A DNA stretch of 64,000 nt from Nomia melanderi (taxonomy: Eukaryota; Arthropoda; Insecta; Hymenoptera; Halictidae): the NCBI RefSeq assembly GCF_051020985.1, contig NC_135002.1, positions 4,774,001-4,838,000 of the forward strand, read 5' to 3'. Numbering within the stretch: position 1 is the stretch's first letter; each line of letters begins with the position of its first letter. Positions 1 to 10,473 of the stretch are shown here, in pieces. Both the position numbers and the translations under genes were made by a program. The notes under the pieces are model-generated. The model had not been told where the DNA came from. It did no database searches and saw nothing but the letters and a program-made list of their open reading frames with translations.

Positions 1-1982
1 CGATAAACCAGTCGAATCCAATGAGCATTACCTACGCAACCTTACATCATCAGGGGCGAGCGAGTCCGGTGTAAAAAGTGTACGGTGTAAAACGCGAGAA
101 GAAAATGGGAATAAAGACAGGTATATCTTCTTCCAAATAAGACAATAACGATGATCCGTTTAATCGTTTTCTTTGCGAAGAAGCCGCGGTTTCGGAGCCT
201 GAGATTGATCAAGTTCGAGTATTTATATTATCTCTGAAGCGGAATAAATGTTTATTTCTCGAAGACTATTAAGGGTAGAAAATTCGATTTTTCTGCTCCC
301 TCGAGGCGGTAAAGGGATTAAGAGGAAAAAATCAACTCTGACCGGAAACCCGGTTCAAGGATCGTTCTCGCGCGCCATAACGCCGCCACAGATCATAACC
401 GCGGACTTTAATGTCATCGGGAGAAAGGCAGAAGCTGCTGCGTGACCAGACACGAGCGAACACTTACGCGAGAATTTATGCGGAATCGTTAACCGCCGAG
501 GTTTTCGAGCCGACGACTATTGGAGACATTGCTCGGACCGTTTCGCGCTTATTAACTTTCCGGCGCACTTGAACGCTGAACGGAGAAAGGGCGAGAAAAC
601 CGATTCCGCGGGCTTGATTCACGACACTGCGTTTAAATGAAATTTTATTCGACTCCGATTCAGGTTTCCATCGGACTCTGATAAGATTCTAATGCTACTT
701 TCCTAATATTCCGACGAAATCCTTGCTTCTTTCTCGATTCTCTGAATCCTCTGTCGCTGCGAAATACAAAGTTTGCTTATAACGGAGTCCACTCGATTCG
801 AAGGAGAAATTGAATTGCAGGTTTTTGCAATTGTTTGTTGGGGAAATAGTACCTTCAGTTTTAGACAACATATGATTATCGTCTTTGTTCGGTGTCGTAC
901 CTTCGTATCGAATGATTTATCGGTGAAACTGAGGGGGTTACGGGGAATAGAGAATTTTCGGACGAATACTGGAAAATTAGAAGGAACGATTGTTTGACGG
1001 AGGAAAGTTGAAGAAGACCTCGACTACCGAAGATCGATCTTTTTTACCGCGATCAGGAATCGTTCGCGACGAACATAAGGATTCCGGAAAGCCGGTGAAC
1101 GTGGCCGTTGTCAGGCCACCCACGGGCTCCCATAAGTATGGCGCGAGGTACGGCCAGGTACGCACCATAAATCGGGATTTTATCTCGAAGCTGCCGGCCC
1201 TTGGCACGCCGGCAATTGCATAATCCTAAATTGGTCCTGGGCTCCGATGCAACGGGCTTCGAGTTTTGGGAACTCAAGGTCGACCTGTTTTTATTAACCC
1301 AATTTTCCCTCTGGCTGATCTAACGTTGGCGTCGTTACGCTTTGCCACTCGATCGTCTCTCTACGATACCACTGATTCTTCGGGAATCGAAGTGTATAAA
1401 GTATTTCAAAACTTGGTTGATTCTTTGCTAATAGTTTGTACGAATAATGTAATAAATACTTCGTTGTGTAAAACATGAAGATTTAAATGTAAAATTAAGG
1501 GTTGTTGAGACCATGAACACACGAACATCTAAACACTTATATCGCATCGAATTAATGGTATTAATTCTAAATTCATTGTTGCAGTACATCGTTAGTTTAA
1601 AAATGTTAACCCTTCGCAGTTGATTTAATACGCCATAGAATTGAATATTTAATGTTTAATATTGAGCTTCATATAATGGATCGATACGTGAAATATTGGA
1701 ACAAAGAAACTTTGCTCTTTACTCTATGTGATTTATCGTTCCTTTAAAAAATTCTTCTGTATCTTATCAGAAAATATTGAATATCTAATACAATACTTTT
1801 CGAGTGCAACAGGTTAAATCAACCTGACAAAACAATTCATTTAAAGATCCAAGCGATATCATGCTTGAAAGATATTCGGAATATTTAGTACGAAATTTTG
1901 CAGAGCAGGGCGTTTGTATTTTTACGTTACGTTTCCCTTGGCGAGGCAATTAATTGCACGGTCTTTTCGCTTGCTGTTTAAG
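1..1982. other. Upstream region of gcm, no gene supported
   Basis: No open reading frame here resembles a known protein and the short frames lack a coding look. The stretch lies 5' of the first gcm coding exon, so it presumably holds gcm promoter and 5' UTR sequence, but no TATA box or initiator was convincing. The region ends in a pyrimidine-rich tract followed by AG at 1981-1982, which reads as a splice acceptor. That suggests an untranslated 5' exon exists somewhere further left. A possible TTAA-flanked element at 1,610-1,813 is listed separately. Confidence 0.6.
1610..1813. mobile_element. Possible diverged TTAA-flanked MITE
   Basis: TTAA occurs at 1606-1609 and 1814-1817. The inner ends CCCTTCGCAGTTG and the reverse complement of CGAGTGCAACAGG agree at about 8 of 13 positions. 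The interior is AT-rich and non-coding. The size of about 204 bp and the TTAA boundaries fit a piggyBac-type non-autonomous element, but the termini are eroded, so this is tentative. Confidence 0.35.
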
Positions 1983-2004
1983 GAGTCGCGTCGGGTCGCC
2001 GACG

Positions 2005-2085
2005 ATGTCAGCGACGGTGGCCGGGAACCAGCAACAGCAGCACCCTCATCAAGAATGGGACATCAATGACTCGAATGTGCCGAGG
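2005..2085 (+). CDS. gcm: gcm coding exon 1
   Basis: The exon encodes 27 residues starting at ATG 2005: a short Q/H-rich leader, then WDINDSNVPR, the start of the GCM domain. It ends in phase 0 at a strong donor, AGG|GTAAGT. I chose ATG 2005 because it is the only ATG between the likely acceptor AG at 1981-1982 and the conserved WDIND block. An upstream coding exon cannot be excluded, since the reading frame stays open back to that acceptor. Confidence 0.88.
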
Positions 2086-5000
2086 GTAAGTATCCTCCCG
2101 CCGGCCAGGCGTAATTAAACGAGTCACCGATTCGCACTCTCGGGTAATCCCCACGCGTGGCCAAGGGAATGTTCGGCGTACCTTGGAAATTATTATAGTT
2201 CTCGACTTTCCCCAATTCCACAACAAAAACGCGGCCAGGTATGCCGTGAAGAATGCCGACTCCTTCCCAGGTGTAGCAAGGGTTTCGCACGAAACACTCA
2301 CGGGGATAAAGAGAAATTACTTCGATATTAGTATGTTCCTCGCATCTGCTGTATGCAACTGGTACATTTGATACTAGGTTCACGGAACGCGTCAATTTGA
2401 CGCAGATTGAATTTGGTAAATGTTTTAACCCCTTAACTTTTGGCGCTAAACAGGCCAAACTGAAAATAACAATGTGAAAGCAAAGAAAAAAAATCGTTTT
2501 ATTGATATTTATCATTTACATGGGATTGTAAGCTATAACACTTATTTATTCAAGAATATAGCCTTTTTCCATGGAACAAAAGCACAGTATATCAAAATTG
2601 ATTTCTTTTGGCCGGTCTTTTTAAAAAAAAACTGTGCCTTAAGGGGTTAATCGGTTTTCGTTGATCCGATTACACGAATATGAATCCTGAACGCCGCAGG
2701 ATTTCATAGAGCAAAACACAGAGAATGGGAAAAATATAATATCAAATCATTTCATTGAATTGCATTATTATTATTACGTGTTCATCTAACTGAACGTCGC
2801 CGCATTATGTAGTATTATTTGTAATATAGAAACTTATTTTTGAATAAGCAACGTTTGACTGAATGAACTATGGTAATTCGATTTGGTTGAGGGTCACCGG
2901 TGACCCGCGGCATTCAACGTGTTAACCAGTTAACTGTGGAATTTAGTTGGGAAAACCTCTGGTTCTGCGGGCAATAAAATTGAAAAATGGAGCGTGTGCT
3001 CGTCGAAGGACGAATGCACGTAGAGTATATTTTAATGAAAGATCAATGCGAAACAAAGAATTACATGTTTATGCGAGAAAATAAAGAATTCATGAAAGAA
3101 TTAGTAGTTGTTAGTGCCATTTTTTAGGAGAAATATCGTTCTGTGGAAATCAAATTTGACGTTGAACAAGTTAGATTCTTTATGGCGCTCTCTTACAAAA
3201 ATTTGTAAATTAATTTGAATCTACTGTACAGATGAAAGTGAGAAACACGTCAGTTTTGTACGTTTCACTTTAATTACGGTTCAGTTTGATCTGAGAGCAA
3301 TATAATTATTGTTTCGCGAAAAATTGGCGTGGATTAAATGCGTGAAGGCTAACTGCTAAAGCAATAATTGAAATCCTGACATGTTTCAATCAGGAGAGAA
3401 CCAGTTTCCAAGATACGCGTCGTGAATGGGCATTGCGCACGTTCTCGTCAACTTTCGACGTTCGAGGGGCAGCGAGTAATTAAACGGACGGTTTGTTTCT
3501 AGGTGGTGGAGTACGATCCGTGGTGTGAATGGGCCGATGGCCACGTAAGAAGGGTCTATGGCCCAGATTGCGAGGAGGCGAGGAGGCACGCCTCCGGTTG
3601 GGCGATGAGGAACACGAACAATCACAATGTCAGTATTCTGAAGAAATCGTGCCTAGGTGTCCTGGTCTGCTCGCAGGAGTGCATTCTACCTGGAGGCGGG
3701 AGGGTTCACCTTCGACCGGCAATTTGTGATAAGGTAAGCGTCACATAATTACCACGTACAATGAAAAATAAAGAAACCACAGGGAGTTCTCACGAATTGA
3801 TAAACTTTGTAAAACTGAACAGATTAGGAAGAATACTGTAGAATATATCAAAATGCTTTTGTCTCGCAAAAGCAAAGCTTTCTTGTAAAATACGTAGATT
3901 TAATTAATATCTAGGAAATGAATAGATAATAATTATTTTCAGTGACAAGAGCTCCTCATTTCACATAGTGTTCTATGGAAATATGATTTACAAACGCCTT
4001 TAAGATTCAATTAATAAGTAACCATTTTCAGTGAAAAGAACTCCCTATTTCACACAGTGTTCTATGGAAACATGATTTACAAAAGCATTTGAGATCCATT
4101 GTGAAAGTCGTTAATATTCATTTTCATTTACGAAGGAATTAAGAGCGAATAGTAGGATGCTTCGAAGATAATGGAAAGGATCTGCTCGTCTTTTAGGCAA
4201 GAAAGAAGCAGCAGGGGAAACCGTGCCCAAACAGGCAATGCACGGGTCGGTTGGAGATACTTTCGTGCCGCGGCCATTGCGGTTACCCCGTGACGCATTT
4301 CTGGCGGCACACCGAGCACGCGATATTCTTCCAAGCGAAAGGACAACACGACCATCCGCGACCGGAAGCGAAGTCTACGTCTGAGGCGAGACGCAGCGTG
4401 GGTGCCGGAAGAAGGGTGCGAGGACTCGCGGTCCTTTTGGCCAACGAGGCCGCCTTAGGTTCAAAAGTACGTTTTCTCGAGCGGATTTTATCTTTCGTTC
4501 CTATAGGACGTCCCGAAGTAACTGTTCAGTATTTTAATAATTTATTTGAAACATGAAAAACAAATTTCGAAGTTACAATATTTCAATATTCGTAACGAAA
4601 CAGTCGTATCATTAATTATTCAATTCGAATCGAACGCTGTATTGAAGTCGAAGGTGAAACAATTTATTATTTGTAGTTGATATGAACATTTACGGCTTTA
4701 TTAAAAATATATATTTTTCCTTGGATGTAAACGGTGAATTATTGCAGCTATAGTTGATTATTAATTGAAACACGAGGTGCTGATATTCTTTGGTTTATAA
4801 TAAACAAGTAATTAGAAACAGTAATTTCATATGAGATATGAAAAATAAAAATACTGATGTGACCTCTGTTTTCGAAATAATATTCTTATTCTGAGATCGA
4901 CGTGTTCAATTGTTAATTGTATTTTTAACTTTAGTCCGTATAAAGTGAAAAGGATATTTGCAACCAATATGGCGACTTACCGAAAGTGCAGCCTTGGCGG

Positions 5001-7035
5001 GAGATTCTTCTCTCGTCCAAAGAATAGTCTTGATCGATGGAAATGTACAATCTTGCTCGTTTGATCACTGTAACGTAATTAATAAATAACTTTTCTATTC
5101 TTCACAGTTAATGTCGTTGAGAGGAACGAAAAGACCAAGTTCAGAGGCAATCGAACAACCACCGCGGGCTACCCAACCACCGCCACTAATTTCGGACAAA
5201 GGTTCATACTTTTTAGCCCTTAAAATGCTCTGTCTACACTCTCTCCGAATAAAAAGCAGTTCTACTAATTAGTTTCTGTGTAAACCATAAAAAATCTGTG
5301 ACAAATTACTTGTTTCTTACCTGAAAAACTATTTCACTCTGCACGACACCTCTCGCACTGATTTCCCGCCGGTGATTCTAACTTCTTCCGCTTGGCGGCG
5401 CCACTTCTCGGCGATAGTTACCGATTGCGCGCGCAAATTCGAATGAAATTCAGTCAACATTGAATGAAGGAACAGGCGTTCTTTAAATTGGAACGATAAA
5501 ATCTGGAACATTAATAGAATCTTTAAACGTCTGATCAAAGGTAACATTATAGTCGATCATTTTATTTGAACTTCGTAATAATCACTTTCCAACGTCACAA
5601 AATCAAACCCTTTACTCCCTTTCGACGTACCGTACGTTTACAGTATTGTATTGTTGCAAGATAAACACAATAATATTACAAATAAACAATATAAATAATT
5701 CTATTCTTTTATTTTTTAGGATATTGCTCTTGTTCCCCGTTCAACTGTATGTGCGGCATGCAGACCAACATATCAACGTACCAGCAATCTCACCAACAAC
5801 CGCCGGCGATGTATCCTCAGCAAACGCCATCGAACGAGACGCCATATTGGCTGCAGGACGCAGTTCAGCCGCAAGAGAACACCTTAGGCTACAACCTACC
5901 TATTCAAGTACCGCAAGAAGCATCGTACCCGGACTTCCCCTCGTTCACCGGCGAATTGTTCCAACCCGAAGAGATCTTCCAATTAGATCAACCCCTGCGA
6001 CCCGAGTTCCCCATGAACTCGCAAGACGTGGCCAGGTCGCCGCCCACCTTGCTCGACCTGGGGAGTGGTACGATCAAGTATGAGATCAAACAAAATCAGG
6101 ACCAGGCCTACTGGAACCAGTTCCTCAGCGAGGACTCGAGCAGCAGCCACTTGAGCATGCCCCAGGACGACAGGCTGCAGTTCCCAGGCTTCGAGTCAGA
6201 GAAGGACTCGAACGGATTCTGCGCGAAGAGACCGGTGAATCACTTCGTCCCCGACAAGGAGATCAACCAGAACCACCTGAACAACGCGATGAACTTCCAA
6301 GAGTACCAACGGAACCAGAACCACAAGAACTTCGTGGATGGAGCAGTGAAGAACGATCAGCAGTCGGGCTACTGGAACCACCAGGACGACCGCTTGAACT
6401 TCCCCGGCTTCGATCCTCAGAAGGAGGAAGACCTGATGAGCTCGAGAAGGGACGCCAACTGCTGTCAACCCGGCCTGATGGAAAGCTACAACGTGTACCC
6501 GAAGAAGGAGAACGGAGTGGCAGATCCCGCCCGGCCCAATCGTAGCCCGGTGGAGAACAAACAGTACGCTTACGACGGTTACAACCAGATGTTCGAGCAC
6601 TCCGAGAACAAGAACTACATGGCGAACCGATGTCAGCAGAACTCGAGCCGAATGGTCCTCGACGAGAGACTGCAGAACAATTTCGGCAGCCACGAGACGT
6701 CCGACTCCACCGAGAGACTCTTCCCAGATTCCAGCACCCTGGACACGTCGATCCAGTCGCAGAACAGCTCTGAACCGTTCTTCTACCCCAGCAACGACCG
6801 GTGCCACTATACCTGCGAGGTTCTGGACACGAGGCTGCCGCAAATGCCGATGAACGCCGGGAACACGCAAACGGGAATGAACAATTACAACGACGTTAAC
6901 GTGAACGAACTCGACCTGCCGCCGTTCGTCGATTACACCCTCGTAGGGATGCTGTGCAGCTCCGCGGAGGAGGACACGTCGAACCTGTTGACCGGCTGCC
7001 AGCAGAACACGCAGACCTACGTCTCCCATCATTAG
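2005..7035 (+). CDS. gcm: gcm, glial cells missing transcription factor (gene-level entry, five coding exons)
   Basis: Joining exons 2005-2085, 3503-3733, 4197-4466, 5108-5201 and 5720-7035 gives an uninterrupted protein of about 663 residues. Residues about 17-165 form the GCM domain, a zinc-containing DNA-binding fold. Diagnostic strings include WDINDSNVP, EWADGHVRRVY, GWAMRNTNNHN, ILKKSCLGVLVCS, VHLRPAICDK, CRGHCGYPVTHFWRH and HDHPRPEAK. In insects GCM proteins switch neural precursors toward glia and also act in blood-cell and some neural lineages; they act in the nucleus. The C-terminal two thirds is low-complexity and rich in N, Q, S, D and E, as expected for an activation and turnover region. 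Drosophila gcm has about 504 residues, so this protein is longer because of exon 5. Only one gcm copy is seen here. The assignment is secure; fine functional claims come from family knowledge. Confidence 0.96.
2429..2646. mobile_element. TTAA-flanked MITE in gcm intron 1
   Basis: The element is bounded by TTAA at 2425-2428 and 2647-2650. Its termini CCCCTTAA and TTAAGGGG are perfect inverted repeats, so the ends read TTAACCCCTTAA and TTAAGGGGTTAA. The 218-bp interior has no coding capacity. TTAA duplication with short inverted repeats is the hallmark of piggyBac-superfamily elements, so this is probably a non-autonomous derivative. Confidence 0.75.
2684..2921 (+). mobile_element. TTAA MITE, copy 1 of a three-member family (5' end eroded)
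   Basis: The sequence aligns in the same orientation over about 230 bp with 18,810-19,045. Shared blocks include ATTTCATAGAG, AATCATTT.ATTGAAT.GCATTATTATT, ATTTGGTTG.GGGTCA.CGGTGAC and the right end CATTCAACGTG followed by TTAA at 2922-2925. The left inverted repeat is degraded, so the left boundary is approximate. The element lies directly beside the one ending at 2646. A third diverged copy is at 24,475-24,652. Confidence 0.75.
3503..3733 (+). CDS. gcm: gcm coding exon 2, core of the GCM domain
   Basis: The exon encodes 77 residues in phase 0 to phase 0, from VVEYDPWCEWADGHVRR to VHLRPAICDK. Acceptor tttctAG and donor AAG|GTAAGC are good. It carries the sheet region that contacts DNA, including GWAMRNTNNHN, and several of the conserved cysteines (DPWCEW, GPDCEE, KKSCLG, VCSQEC, AICDK) of the family. 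The sequence is near-identical to fly and vertebrate GCM proteins across this exon. Confidence 0.96.
3734..4196. other. gcm intron 2
   Basis: A short AT-rich intron with donor GTAAGC and acceptor ttttAG. It contains an imperfect direct duplication with an 89-bp period, listed separately. No coding content. Confidence 0.85.
3935..4097 (+). repeat. 89-bp direct duplication in gcm intron 2
   Basis: Two imperfect copies start at 3935 and 4024. Both carry ATTTTCAGTGA, then AAGA.CTCC, TTTCACA.AGTGTTCTATGG and ATGATTTACAAA. Most differences are substitutions, so this is an old local tandem duplication rather than a transposon. Confidence 0.85.
4197..4466 (+). CDS. gcm: gcm coding exon 3, C-terminal half of the GCM domain
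   Basis: The exon encodes 90 residues, phase 0 to phase 0, from ARKKQQGKPCPNRQC through CRGHCGYPVTHFWRH, AIFFQAKGQHDHPRPEAK and on to AVLLANEAALGSK. It supplies the remaining metal-binding cysteines and histidines of the GCM fold, together with a basic segment SEARRSVGAGRRVRG that follows the domain. The donor is AAA|GTACGT. The histidine/cysteine-rich order matches the family throughout. Confidence 0.96.
4467..5107. other. gcm intron 3
   Basis: A 641-bp AT-rich intron, donor GTACGT and acceptor ttcacAG. I see no repeat or coding content in it. Confidence 0.85.
5108..5201 (+). CDS. gcm: gcm coding exon 4
   Basis: The exon encodes LMSLRGTKRPSSEAIEQ, a proline-rich stretch, then LISDK plus one base (phase 1). 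The L-M-x-L-R-x-T-K-R-P block follows the GCM domain in insect homologues. The donor is G|GTTCAT, unusually weak from +3 on; the next exon nevertheless restores the frame as GYCSCSPFNCMCG. No better donor was seen nearby; reading on meets a stop near 5,270. Confidence 0.85.
5202..5719. other. gcm intron 4
   Basis: A 518-bp intron starting with a weak GTTCAT donor and ending in a strong pyrimidine tract, ttattttttAG. A minus-strand frame at 5,329-5,547 looks random. No repeat seen. Confidence 0.8.
5720..7035 (+). CDS. gcm: gcm coding exon 5, C-terminal region and stop
   Basis: About 438 codons ending in TAG at 7033-7035. It opens with the cysteine cluster GYCSCSPFNCMCG, then a long stretch rich in Q, N, S, P, D and E. 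Two similar modules occur: YWNQ... QDDRLQFPGFESEK (6109-6204) and YWNHQDDRLNFPGFDPQK (6370-6423). The end reads LDLPPFVDYTLVGML followed by an acidic SSAEEDTSNLL segment, compatible with a trans-activation and PEST-like turnover region (inference). Codon use is G+C-rich at third positions, unlike the flanking DNA, which supports real coding. The 298-codon open frame on the opposite strand is a shadow of this exon. Confidence 0.93.
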
Positions 7036-7600
7036 ACCGACGCGACGATCTTGATTTGTATTATAAATATTGAATATACGGTATAGTTGCACCGCGCCGG
7101 TGACGAGTTCTCTTTCATTCTTCGTTTCGCCTTTTGGCTGGAAGAAGAGGTCGACTTGGCGATGACTGGAAATTTCGCAGCTTGAACTTTGCGGACGGTC
7201 CTCGAGGTTTTTGTAGCAGGTCTAGTGATACGTTCCGAGGAGGAAAGTCGGACACGTTCGTTCGAGGGGCAGAGACACTACTAGTCGTCGAGATGAATGG
7301 CGGAAGGTCTGAGTCGATTCTTCCTTCCGCGTGACTGTAGCTTCCTGGCCGATACCTGTGAAAGCTGGGCAAGATTGCGTTTGATTGAAGTTAATTGAAT
7401 GTTCTTCGTCGACGGGCGTTTACAAGCCGAACAATTTCGCCCGACACTGTGTTCGAAAGACATCGTTTCGGCCGTGCAAGAGACTGAACAGTAACAGTTT
7501 AAAAGTATTACATCTTCGAGCAACACGAATGATCCCGTTTTGTTAATAAAGTACTTCGAATTGTTAATTCGATTGACTTAAATAAAGAATCTTTTGTTAA
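7036..7600 (+). other. gcm: gcm 3' UTR
   Basis: The sequence after the gcm stop has no coding character and runs to two AATAAA hexamers. The exact cleavage site cannot be seen. No repeat is evident. Confidence 0.65.
7545..7586 (+). terminator. gcm: Candidate gcm polyadenylation signals
   Basis: Canonical AATAAA hexamers occur on the plus strand at 7545-7550 and 7581-7586, about 510-550 bases after the gcm stop codon. A T/G-rich stretch follows (ttttgttaaaggatgtgtcg), as expected for a downstream element. Usage is inferred. Confidence 0.6.
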
Positions 7601-7841
7601 AGGATGTGTCGCATGTTCTTTCCATTGAACCCACTGTCCTGATACCTATAAAAACTGTAATCATTCAATGTACCTAAAAATACTACATTGCTTATCTCAT
7701 TATACCGCGAACCAAACAATTCACGATTTCATTAGACGCTAGCAACTATCGAAACAGCAAAAAGAAGTCGACGGTTCCAGGGAAATTGGTAGCCAGGTTC
7801 AAAGCACTCGAGTCGGCGTAGCTTGGAAAAAATTCACGTGG

Positions 7842-7862
7842 TTTATTCGTAATTTATTTATT
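7842..7862 (-). terminator. Cluster of three minus-strand AATAAA signals
   Basis: On the plus strand TTTATT occurs at 7842-7847, 7853-7858 and 7857-7862, giving three AATAAA hexamers for minus-strand transcripts. They sit about 250 bp from the gcm poly(A) signals in convergent arrangement. This is the best candidate end for a long Atg17 transcript. Confidence 0.45.
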
Positions 7863-9830
7863 CGTAACAGATACTCTCACGATCACAATTGTATGTACGT
7901 TATGTAATGTTATCATACACCTATTTTGCGTTACACTTTCTCGGATTACATGCGCGGTATTCATCTTTCTCCGTTAGTTTCGTTAAGTTTCATCGATCAG
8001 TAGCTGACCGCCTGTCGCGCGATTCGCTACGGCGAACCGCGGCGCCGCCGCGAGCGGCGAAACTCAAGGGAGACGAGAAACGGAAACGGGGCGGCGGGGT
8101 CCGCTCGAGCCCGATCGCCGAACGATCGACGGAGTCGCATCCGTTCGAAATCCGCGATAAGGATCGAGCTGGAATCCAAACTGAAACGCGCGTCGCCATT
8201 CCGCGCGAGGAGATCGCGCGGAGAAACTGACTGGAAAACGGCTAACCGAGAGACACCCGTCGGATCGTTCGTCAGCGAAGCCGTCTCGCGCGGACCCAGT
8301 TTTGGCTAGTGGATTCCTGTGTTCGCGCGCGGATCTGCCGCGCAACTGAGGGCTAAAAGTGACTCCCTAGGTGTGCATTTGTTCCCCGGAAGTGACGCGA
8401 CCGAATTCACCGAAAGAATCCGCGAAGCTGCGCGCCGCGGGATCTGTTCGCACCGCGAGGCGCATCTGTCGAGCGGATCGAGAATCGTTCTGAACGGAAC
8501 AGCTACGTCTTCCTCGTGAAAGTGGAACGGAACAAATCGGAAACGAAGAAGACCAAAAGAAAAGGAAACTTCGGCACTGTCGAAAGAAGCGAACCTAAAA
8601 ATACACGTCGCCTAACGCTACTCTCTCTCTCTTCATTCTGCGTTCTTCATCATTCTTCCTTCCTGCTTTCGCTCAGCTCGTACGCGATGTACGGCGGACC
8701 TCTCGCGTATTACACCTCCGTAAGCGTATAAATTTTGGTCGGTAAAAAAAAGAGTATTTCTATATATTATATCGAATTACATAGTTCCTTTGTCGCCTAT
8801 ACACGTCGCGCGTAAAACAAACCGTATCGTTGGCTACGCTCGTATCGCAAGTCGCGGTATTATTCTTCATTTCTTCTGTTCTGCCTTTTTTTTGTTTGTT
8901 TTGTCCGTTATCACCCTTTCGTTCGCAGGCGCCAGGCAAAGAACGGGGGAGAAACGTTCGGTTTCGTTCGGAGAATCGCTGGAAAGATCGAAACGCGACT
9001 CCGTTCGACGCTCGTCGCTTCTCTCCTCTCGCGATCGCGCGTCGGATCGATTTTCTCTTCTCTCCCCGTTCTTCGATGATCTCTCTCGTTTCGAGATTCG
9101 CGAAACTCGCGGTGTTTCCTTTCTTCTCGCAGCCGCACAGCTATCGTAACCAGGCACGTTGTTTTGATATTCGGTTCCGCGAGCACGCGCTTCGGACCAA
9201 CGAGAAATCGGGGAACGTCGAACGCGACGCGAAATCATCGTCGGAAAGGGATTCTCGGATCGTCCAGCGTTCGGAACGGTGAACGGAAGTCCTCCGATTT
9301 CGAGCGTTCTCCGGACGAGGAAACGTTAGCGCGTCGTTGAAGAAAATGTCGGGTTGCTGCGCAAGTTTTCACTGGAAATGAGCCAACGCGTCGATTTCCA
9401 ACAGACACGAGATTGCAAGGAAAGGATAATTGAACACTTGTTCGAATGTTCGATTACTTTCAGGTCACATTCTTTGGTTCCTGTGAATTCGGAAGCATAC
9501 GAGCGAGAACTGACGGGACGTCGCGCGCTGGTTCAAGAGAGTTTCGTAAGATGTGGGTGGAGCTTCGCGTCGGGCGCAGCTCGGACGAAATGGAAGAAAC
9601 GATCATGTATAGCACCACACGCTTCCAAGATAAAATCAATTGGCTAATTACACGTAGAAAACTCTCAATCTTTCTTCTTCTGTTCGCTCGATCGAAGTCA
9701 CGCCCACACGTTACCAAACGCTGTTCTTCGCGGAGACACGAGCCGCCACGCGAAAGCAAGAAAAATCCAAACGTGAACTCGTTTCGGTAATAAATTCGAT
9801 CGATTTTCATCGTAGAAGGCACTACTCTCT

Positions 9831-9836
9831 TTTATT
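9831..9836 (-). terminator. Candidate proximal minus-strand poly(A) signal
   Basis: TTTATT on the plus strand gives AATAAA on the minus strand. Reading from the Atg17 stop, it is the first canonical hexamer I could find, about 4.5 kb downstream. Variant hexamers closer to the stop cannot be excluded. Confidence 0.3.
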
Positions 9837-10473
9837 ATTCAATGGACAAAAGTGAGAAATAAAAGTTTCAACGCACGATACAGGGTACTTCGGAGCTGAA
9901 GTTACAAATTAAATACCGCAACTTCTCCGCGATAAACGCGGGACTTCCGCAGCAACCGGGCCGTGCGAATCTTCCGAGGGAATTCGCCGGCTTTGATTCT
10001 ACTAGAAACTTTCACGAATGGATGCGGCGCGAAGAAACTAAACCGATTGCTCCGATCTTCCGTTTGTTCTCGATTACATCGATTAAATTCGAGGAAATCA
10101 TCCGTCGAATCTGCCTCTTAGTCCTATCAACGAATCCTGAAGAGACTTTGCAACTCCGAAACGATTAAACGAAAGTGAAAAAAGGGTGTGTTGCGGAGTC
10201 GCTTCCGTGAATTTCCGTCAGATCAAGGTCCTAAAGATCAAGATATATATTCAAAAATGTATTTCACGCGTTTCTTCGACTCGAACCGATCGATCGATCC
10301 GAGACTAAACGACGAGAGCAATCTCCAGTTTCCACGCGAAGGGACGAGGATGTCGAGGTAGCTGTCGGTGCATAAATTGCAGCGTCGAGTGACCGTCTAA
10401 CGACGTTGCAGTTAAATGCTCGTCCAGCGTCCCTCGGGACAAGGTGCAGGGTTACGCGAATCAACGCAGTTAA

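Larger units (their letters stand above)
2086..3502. other. gcm intron 1
   Basis: This 1.4-kb intron is AT-rich with GTAAGT donor and tttctAG acceptor. It carries two abutting TTAA-type elements (2,429-2,646 and about 2,684-2,921), so roughly a third of it is transposon-derived. Nothing coding was seen. Confidence 0.85.

Noticed and set aside
6196..7092. 298-codon open frame on the minus strand
   Set aside because: It is the antisense of gcm exon 5; its Val/Leu/Arg-rich translation reflects the codon bias of the sense gene and it matches no family.
8000..9300. Several 90-150-codon overlapping frames on both strands considered as a gene
   Set aside because: Translations are Arg/Ser/Glu-rich on both strands in several frames at once, a signature of CpG-rich non-coding DNA rather than coding constraint.
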